Below are positions 57,745 to 64,000 of a stretch of DNA of 64,000 nucleotides, one piece after another; position 1 is the first letter of the stretch; every line of letters begins with the position of its first letter. The notes below the pieces were generated by a model, which worked only from the letters and a program-made list of their open reading frames with translations, did not search any database and had not been told where the DNA came from. A program made the translations under genes and the position numbers. This stretch comes from Gnetum montanum (taxonomy: Eukaryota; Streptophyta; Gnetopsida; Gnetales; Gnetaceae): assembly GCA_015680685.1 (NCBI GenBank), contig MNCI01000651.1, forward strand, positions 1,003,507 to 1,067,506, read 5' to 3'.

Positions 57745-59758
57745 TGTGGATCATTGAAATTATAAGGGGGGATGAATAAGTTCCCCAAATTAAAAAATTT
57801 AGAAACAAAGTACACACACAAGATTTAACATGGTTCCCCAAATTGGGTAGTCCACACTCATAGGGTAGATTGCAAACACACTTTCAAACTTTGTTACTCT
57901 TAAATGCAGTTGAAGGGTTCACACCCTATATGGTCTTTAAGCCCTACTCCAAAGTATTGTTCTGCAACACCAACCACTCAACCTCACAAGGTCCCATTAG
58001 GCTTGGAATGTGGTTTCTAAGCTTTCACAACCTTTACAATCTTAAGCTCTACCCCAGAGTGTTGTACGACAATACTAACAACTCAATCCTACAGGATCTT
58101 GACAAGCTTAAGAAAGATGCCTTCTCATAAGAAGCACATCAACCTTGCATGAAAATAAGAGAACAACATTTACAAGTGATGAGTGGCGAGGTACCCCTAC
58201 AGTCAACCATACAAATACGAGCATTTCACATGCAATCCGGTTGAACTCCAAGGACTAAGTGCTTACACGCCTTAATGGAACACTTAGGGTTAATCAATCG
58301 TTGTCTTCCAAAACTTACATGTAGTGTCACAGTTGTATGGTTAAGTAAGCTAGAGGTATATGATTTTTATAACTTTTGTATTTTTTATGTCTTATGCTAG
58401 TAAGGGAAAGAGACAAAGAACTAAGTGACTAACTTACATTAACTATTCATTAACCAAGTTCTAAATGTTCCTAACACCAGTATCCATTCCCACTTGCCAT
58501 ACATATCTTAAACCAGTGCAACGCTGCTGGGGTTACCAAATGCTAATTGTTACTGGGTTACCAAGCGCAACACGCATGCTTGAAGCGATTGTACTAAGTG
58601 TATTTAACTAAGGGGATTAAGGGTTGAGAAATATATTAATTAACTAGGAAAGCATTAAACAATCATTAATTACTAATAAGCTTAATCTGTATGCTACAAG
58701 GTTTATCACAAAGTTCGCCTTTATTGCTGTACAAAAAATTGTGCTCAAGTACGAATTGCTCGAATAAAGATCCGTTCACTCTATGAATCCTACTGCGGGC
58801 ACATAGAAATAATTCTAACTTTGGAATAATAAAACTGCAAGAGTTTGGCTAAGGTTCTAAGTCTAACTATTTTGGAACAAAGGGTGCCACCTCTTATTTA
58901 TAGAAGATGAGGTAGGACGCGATATCACGTATGCGATATCGGGTGGCGGATGCAATATCGTGTACGCGATATCACGGCTCATCAACAAGGGATAAATGAA
59001 ACTTAGTTTGCTTATCCTTCTACTTTGAGGTACAACACACTTTACAATGAAAAAATGATGATACAATGAAGAGAAACAATGAATACAATGATAGAAAAAT
59101 GATTAGATAATGATTATACACAAGCTTGCACATTTTCTAATGCATACAATGTCATCTTATAGCTGCCATGTTTTCAAATCCATAATGGAACTCATATAAT
59201 GACTAGCTAGTGGTCACTAATGGTCATGGAAGATGTCTTCTTCGTGCCAAAGACGTCTTTTTATATTTTTCTTAAATTATGGGAAGACTTATTTTTGAAA
59301 TCTCCATTCTAGAAATACATCTTTGTCTAATGGAAGATGTCTTTCTAAAATTTCCATGCATTCTGTGAAGACATCTTTGCCTAGTGGAAAACGTCTCCAC
59401 CTGATGAAAGACATCTACTATTTCTTGAAGCTTTCTTTGTCTATGTTCACTCCAATTCTACCAAGATGTCTACTATTTCTCAAAGACATCTTTCTTCATC
59501 ATCCTTTGCATGATGAATTCTTCATTCCTTTGATTTGATGATGACAACTTTTCTTGAGAAAAATCTGGTTCTTGTCCATGTTTTTGCATGTTTGTTAAAT
59601 TCCATGTGGATGGCCTCCTGCTTTGAGCTCTAAACATTTCATTCCTTGTCATCAATGTTCTCATCTTAGTTATCCTACAACCACAACAATCAAACAACCA
59701 TGGAAATAACCTTTGACTCCATTTTACTTAATGTTTTGAACACACCAAAACATCCACA
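57745..59758 (-). repeat. 5' LTR of D (1201 bp net), split by a solo A LTR
   Basis: Pair of 53249-54452; TGTGGATCATTG to CATCCACA. The insertion 58177-58984 plus one ACAAG account for the extra 813 bp. Confidence 0.88.
58177..58984 (-). repeat. Solo LTR of family A (808 bp), target duplication ACAAG
   Basis: TGATGAGTGGCGAGG...GGCTCATCA with exact ACAAG at 58172-58176 and 58985-58989. Four GATATC/AATATC palindromes at its right end are spaced about 14, 20 and 14 bp as in A3. Confidence 0.94.
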
Positions 59759-59763
59759 ACCCT

Positions 59764-60993
59764 TACAGAGGGATACCTAAAGAAGATAAGAACCATGTAA
59801 ATCTAAAGTTCTATATTATAAGAGCCATGTTTCAAATCCTTCTTAGAGTTTGCAATCCAAGAGACTCATGATCTATTGCAAGCATCTTCTTTATGATCCA
59901 CCATTTCAAGAAATGAAGAATGATACTTAAGAAATATGCATCTCTTTTGGAATAATAGCTAGTGAGATGTACCTATCAAAGTTAACAAAATTACCATCTC
60001 CTACTTAGTGGAAGCCATTACAGATGGCCTAGAACTTTCAGATATAGGAGTACAAGTTCCAAGGGGGTTCACCCAATCAAATCAAGCAAGTAAAAATAAG
60101 TGGATGCAATGATCCTATGGGTAGATGAGAAGTAGTACAATGATATCACCAAAGCTTAAATAATCCATTTTAAAATTATATTGTACTATCTCAATCTAAT
60201 AATATTGCCAAGTAAAGTTCCATCCTTTTCAGCAGGGGCCAATGTAGCACTTAGTGGCCAACTTCTAGTTCACCTACAAAAGCTCATTATTATAACATTT
60301 TTTCCATTAATGGAGTAAGTCTTAAGCTTGGCTTCTCAAAATTTAATCATGCTGTAAAATTTAGCTAAGGTTTAATTCACTATATTTTTGGTATGAAAAT
60401 CCCTAAGAGAAAATTTTTAGAAGAAGTTCTAATAGAGATACCACATAGATTAAATGCTTCAAATTGAAATTTTTTTATATAAGATTTTAAAGCTAAGTAA
60501 ACAATCCAAAAATATTTTGATTTATTAATTACACAAGCTTATGAAATTTTAAGTGAGTTCAAAGAGTTAGGATTTCAAATTAAATTGAGCACCATGTAGA
60601 CTAATTGAGTTAGCCATTACGAACAAAGCTTATGCCAATTTGAACTAGCTCAAACATATGTTTTTTCTATTTGCAAGTTAACATGAGCATGTCAAGAATG
60701 GAATCATAGAATCTAAGGGCCAATTTCATCTTGATATGGGTTTGACATTAGAATAAATAGTTAAGCTCAGGAAGAAAACCCTTGTTTTAGAAAAAGGAGG
60801 CTCAATCCAAATACAAAAAGGTGATTCATTAAATACATTTTCCATGTTAGCTCATAGAGGAAGCTCATAAAGCTAAAAAATGGCTCCACAAAATGGTTTT
60901 GCTCAGCTTAGCTTTGCAAGATTTAAGCATAAGAAAAAACTAAAATTAGCTTTATGTGCATAAATCCCATATGTCACATAAGAAGTACATTAA
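59764..60993. other. Unassigned AT-rich sequence
   Basis: No LTR or coding domain seen. The last 150 bp already contain GCTCCACAAAATGGTT-like words that may be worn units of the array that follows. Confidence 0.5.
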
Positions 60994-62405
60994 TAGAGCC
61001 AAGAATTGGTTCTACTAGAAAAAGCATGAAAATAGTTCTACCAAGTGAGTTCTACTAAGGTAGGAAGGCCTTAAGGTTGAAAATGGTTCTATTAAGGAAT
61101 ACATTAAAGGCTCCACCACGTAAGCTTTATCTTACAATAAAAATTTGTACAACCAAAAAGTATTTTTACGAAATGCCTCTATGAGAAACACACGTTTCAG
61201 TTCTAGCACGTCAAAAAGGGTGTTACCCGTAGAGCCAAAATTTGGCTCTACATAGCAGGTGCGAAGCAAGCTCTACCACATTAGCTTCAAAGTAAAAGTA
61301 TCACTCATAGAGCTAAAATTTTGTTCTACAAGAAGGTGCAAGAACATCTCTATCATGTCAGCCCATAGAGCTAATTTATGAAGCTAAAATTCAATTCTAT
61401 GAACAAGCACAAAGTTGGTTCTACCATGTCAACTTCTTTGTAGAAAGATTTTATAAAAGCTAATTTTAGTTCTACAAGAAATAAGCTCTACCACATCAAC
61501 CCAAGAGTAAAAAGTAATACTCACAGACAAAATATTTATTTCTACAAGAAAGCCTAAAAATAGTTCAACCATATCAGCCCATAGGCCTTGTCTATAAGGT
61601 CATAACTCTACTCTACAAGGAAGCTTAAAATTAGGCCTACTATATTAGAAGTCATGTAGAAAAAATTTCTAGAGCCAAAAAGCAGCTCTACGAAATGGTT
61701 CTATGAATAGCTAAAGGCATATTAGAAGCTTTAAAATACATTGCAAAATTAGCTTGTAGAGTCAATTTTGCAGATTCAAAGTTTAACTCTATGAACGGAT
61801 CTTAAAGAAGCTCTGCCATGTCATCTTCCATATGATGCCAGTCCATAGAGACAAAAGTTAACTCTATGAAGAAAAGCTAAAATTGTTTTATGAGCTACAT
61901 CAACTCAACTAAACATACTCTAACATGTCAACTTTAGAAAAAATGTCACTTGTAACACAACAATTTAGCTCTACAAACAAGTATGAAAATGGATCCACCA
62001 TGTTAGACTTCATGGTGCAATTTTGTAGAACTAAGAAATGGTTCCACGAGATGGCTCTATAAGGAAAAGCTAAAAGTCTCAATAAGCCATGTTAGATTAA
62101 ATGGAATTTTTATCAGGCTGATGAAGAAATTACAATTAAAATTTCCACATGCTTATTAAGTTTTTAATCCAACGTAGCATGTCAAAGATTAGATAAATGA
62201 AGACTGAGGAGTTAAGGAATACTACACAACTTATAGAACCAAAAATTGGTTCTACAAAGAAGCTCAAAAATTATTCTTTCACGTCAGTCTTTGAATGGAA
62301 TGGATTCATAGAACCCAAATTTGGTTCTATGCAAAATCTCCAAAATAGTTCTATGAAGTCATGCCAGCTTATCTATAATGTAAGCTTGTAGAACCAAAAT
62401 ATAAG
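60994..62405. repeat. Tandem array of a ~75-bp unit built on a 21-bp palindrome
   Basis: Palindrome TAGAGCCAAAATTTGGCTCTA is exact with 10-bp arms at 61230-61250. Other copies, some worn, start at 60994, 61308, 61379, about 61455, 61524, 61592, 61670, 61771, 61846, 61953, 62026, 62234 and 62309. Most steps are 70-78 bp and a few about 101. Between them recurs (A)AGTTCTACCATGTCAGCCCAT. No coding frame runs through it. The array is cut at its right by A6. Confidence 0.85.
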
Positions 62406-63196
62406 TGATGAGTGGTGAGGTATCCCTACACTCAACCATACAAATACGAGCATTACACGTGCGATCCGGTCAAACTCTATAGACTAAGTGCCTACACGCC
62501 TCATGGAACACTTAAGGTTAATCATTCATTGTCTTCCCAGACTTACTTGTATTTGTCACGGTTGTATGGTTAAGTAAGTCTGAGGTATGTGATTTTTATA
62601 TCTTTTCTGTTTTATCTCCTATGCTAATAAGGTGAAGGGTGAAGAGACTAATTCACTAACTTTAACTAACTAACTAAGCCTTAATTAACCTAGCATCAGC
62701 ATCCGTTCCCACTTACCATTTACACCCTGAACCAATGCAACCTTGGTTACCAAACACTAGTCCATACTAGGATCACCAAGCGTAACGCACGTGCTCGAAG
62801 CGGTCGTACTGAATGCACTTAACTACGGGAGAAGGGTTGAGAGAGATTTAATTAACTAATAAAGCATTTAAAATATAAATAATAAATAAAGTCCTATTTA
62901 GCCTATTCCATGCACTGCAAGGTTTATCCAAGAAGTTCGTCTTTATTTCCGTACACAAACTTGTGTTCAGGTACAATATTTGCTCGAACAAAGATCTGTT
63001 CACTTTGGAGTTCCTACTATGGGCACATGAAAATTATTCTATCTCTGGAGAGGTAAAACTGCCAGAGTTTCACTACGGTCTAGGCCTAGAATGAGAAATA
63101 AGGGAGAGCCACCTCTTATTTATAGACTTGGTGACGCACCACGATATCACAGGGGATGACGTGATATCACGGCCCATGCGATATCGTGTCCCATCA
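62406..63196 (-). repeat. 3' LTR of A6 (791 bp)
   Basis: TGATGAGTGGTGAGG...GTCCCATCA; GATATC palindromes at about 63142-63185 and a TATA region near 63118. Confidence 0.92.
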
Positions 63197-64000
63197 TATC
63201 CCTATGACTGAATGAAAACTCTTCCTCGAGTTCCTTACAAAATATTATGAAGGTATAGGATTATTGACTTAAATGGAACTAATGGTGAATGGGATGACAT
63301 GTGAACGGATCATCATTACAAGACAAAACAAAACTGGTGTTCATGACAACAAGAGTGAACACCTTATACATTTGACATCAAGCCTCATTTGGTAGCTAAG
63401 AAAGAAGAGAGAAAAGAAAAGAAATATGTTGCTGCCAATGCCAAGATTGCACCTTTTGTTGTCCATCCGTAAGTGCGTCATCAATCTCATTCCTTGCATA
63501 GCGACTTCAGCACCGATCCATTCCAAGTGTTCCCTCTAGATCCAATCCGTTGTTGCATGATTGCCATCTGCACACACAACACAATCTTATATTAGCAAGG
63601 GTAAATGAATCATCATGTAATTGATACCTTACTTCAGTAAAAGGTCCATTGGCTGGGTTGTGGTATGGCTGATACGAATCTAGAGATATATTAATGATGA
63701 CTACCAAAGGTGTAAGGGTTAGGAGAAAATCAAAAAAATTGGACCAGGATCCCCATGACTAAGAGCAAACCTCTAGTAGCGATGGAATGGAGGAAAAGAA
63801 AAAGGAACAAGAAAGATGGAGAAAAAGAGACAACTATAACGTCGATGAAATGGATGTCAAGATGGCAATGAACAAAAAAGAATGGATTGCAAAAATGTTA
63901 AGGAAAAGAATTTAATGGATGCATCAAGTAGGAATGCCAGTGGGTCCTCCCCAAAGCAGGCTCATGCCCTTAATGCCCTGACAAACCCACATTCAAAGAG
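62406..64000 (-). mobile_element. A6: family A element, right part outside the window
   Basis: 3' LTR 62406-63196, polypurine complement TATCCCTATGACTG and the post-pol region to the window end, in the order seen in A2 and A3. The left flank ATAAG (62401-62405) is the presumed target duplication. Minus-strand frame 63526-63341 carries GAEVAMQGMRLMTHLRMDN. Whether it has RT cannot be seen here. Confidence 0.9.

Larger units (their letters stand above)
53249..59758 (-). mobile_element. D: SIRE-like Ty1/copia element, gag only, target duplication ATCCT/ACCCT
   Basis: LTRs with TGTGGAT...ATCCACA ends at both sides, a tRNA-iMet-like primer site, gag, a long non-coding stretch and a polypurine tract. 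Flanking ATCCT (53244-53248) and ACCCT (59759-59763) agree at four of five bases. Protease, integrase, RT and RNase H are all absent from the 3.3-kb interior. Confidence 0.88.

Noticed and set aside
1-64000. tRNA or rRNA genes, CRISPR, bacterial operons
   Set aside because: The tRNA-like words are retroelement primer sites; repeats are LTRs and satellites; no prokaryotic features.

Overview
This window is intergenic nuclear DNA from a large-genome seed plant. It is AT-rich, with no rRNA, tRNA or intact host gene that I could find, and almost every kilobase is a decayed LTR retrotransposon or a piece of one. A conifer or other gymnosperm fits the density of old, nested, stop-riddled elements, but nothing in the sequence proves the species. 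Single Ns at 7760, 7806, about 36467 and 45205 show a draft assembly.

Family names used here are mine. Family A is a Ty3/gypsy element of the Athila type (tRNA-Asp-like primer site, LTR about 790-800 bp, TGATG...CATCA ends). Family B is a relative of A with a longer LTR (about 920 bp). Family C is an LTR element of uncertain class (LTR about 1.2 kb, TGAAAC...TTACA ends). Family D is a SIRE-like Ty1/copia element (LTR about 1.2 kb).

Layout. 1-9043: A1 on +, with gag, protease, RT, RNase H and integrase, the only copy here that still has RT and integrase. 10804-17788: C1 on -, carrying an inserted family A fragment (A7, 12930-14062). 18478-34246: a second C element whose 3' LTR is split twice, by A2 (18746-25815, -, target duplication ATACT) and by B (26463-33694, -, CCTGT/CCTAT). 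34247-38994: 3' part of a copia element (D2, +), its LTR interrupted by a solo A LTR (37478-38279, ATAAG). 40762-41443: a coding-like but broken stretch that may derive from a host gene. 42360-51220: two B-like LTRs head to head, with A3 (43127-49890, -, ATGGG) inserted in the + one. 53249-59758: copia element D on - (ATCCT/ACCCT) with gag only; its 5' LTR is split by a solo A LTR (58177-58984, ACAAG). 60994-62405: a tandem array built on a roughly 21-bp palindrome. 62406-64000: the left end of A6 (-), inserted in that array.

How the parts work together. A1 has the full plan of an autonomous Athila-type element but is dead (many stops, second RT catalytic Asp changed to Asn). A2 and A3 keep LTRs, primer site, gag, protease, the post-pol region and polypurine tracts but lack the whole RT-RNase H-integrase block. 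B and both copia copies also lack RT. Each inserted with its own target duplication, so they must have been copied by enzymes supplied in trans. The points I find most worth checking are this gag-protease-only lineage, the fast-changing palindromic repeats at the U3 end of every LTR family, three repeated polypurine-like tracts per A element, a reading frame shared by six copies just upstream of the 3' LTR, and the palindrome array.
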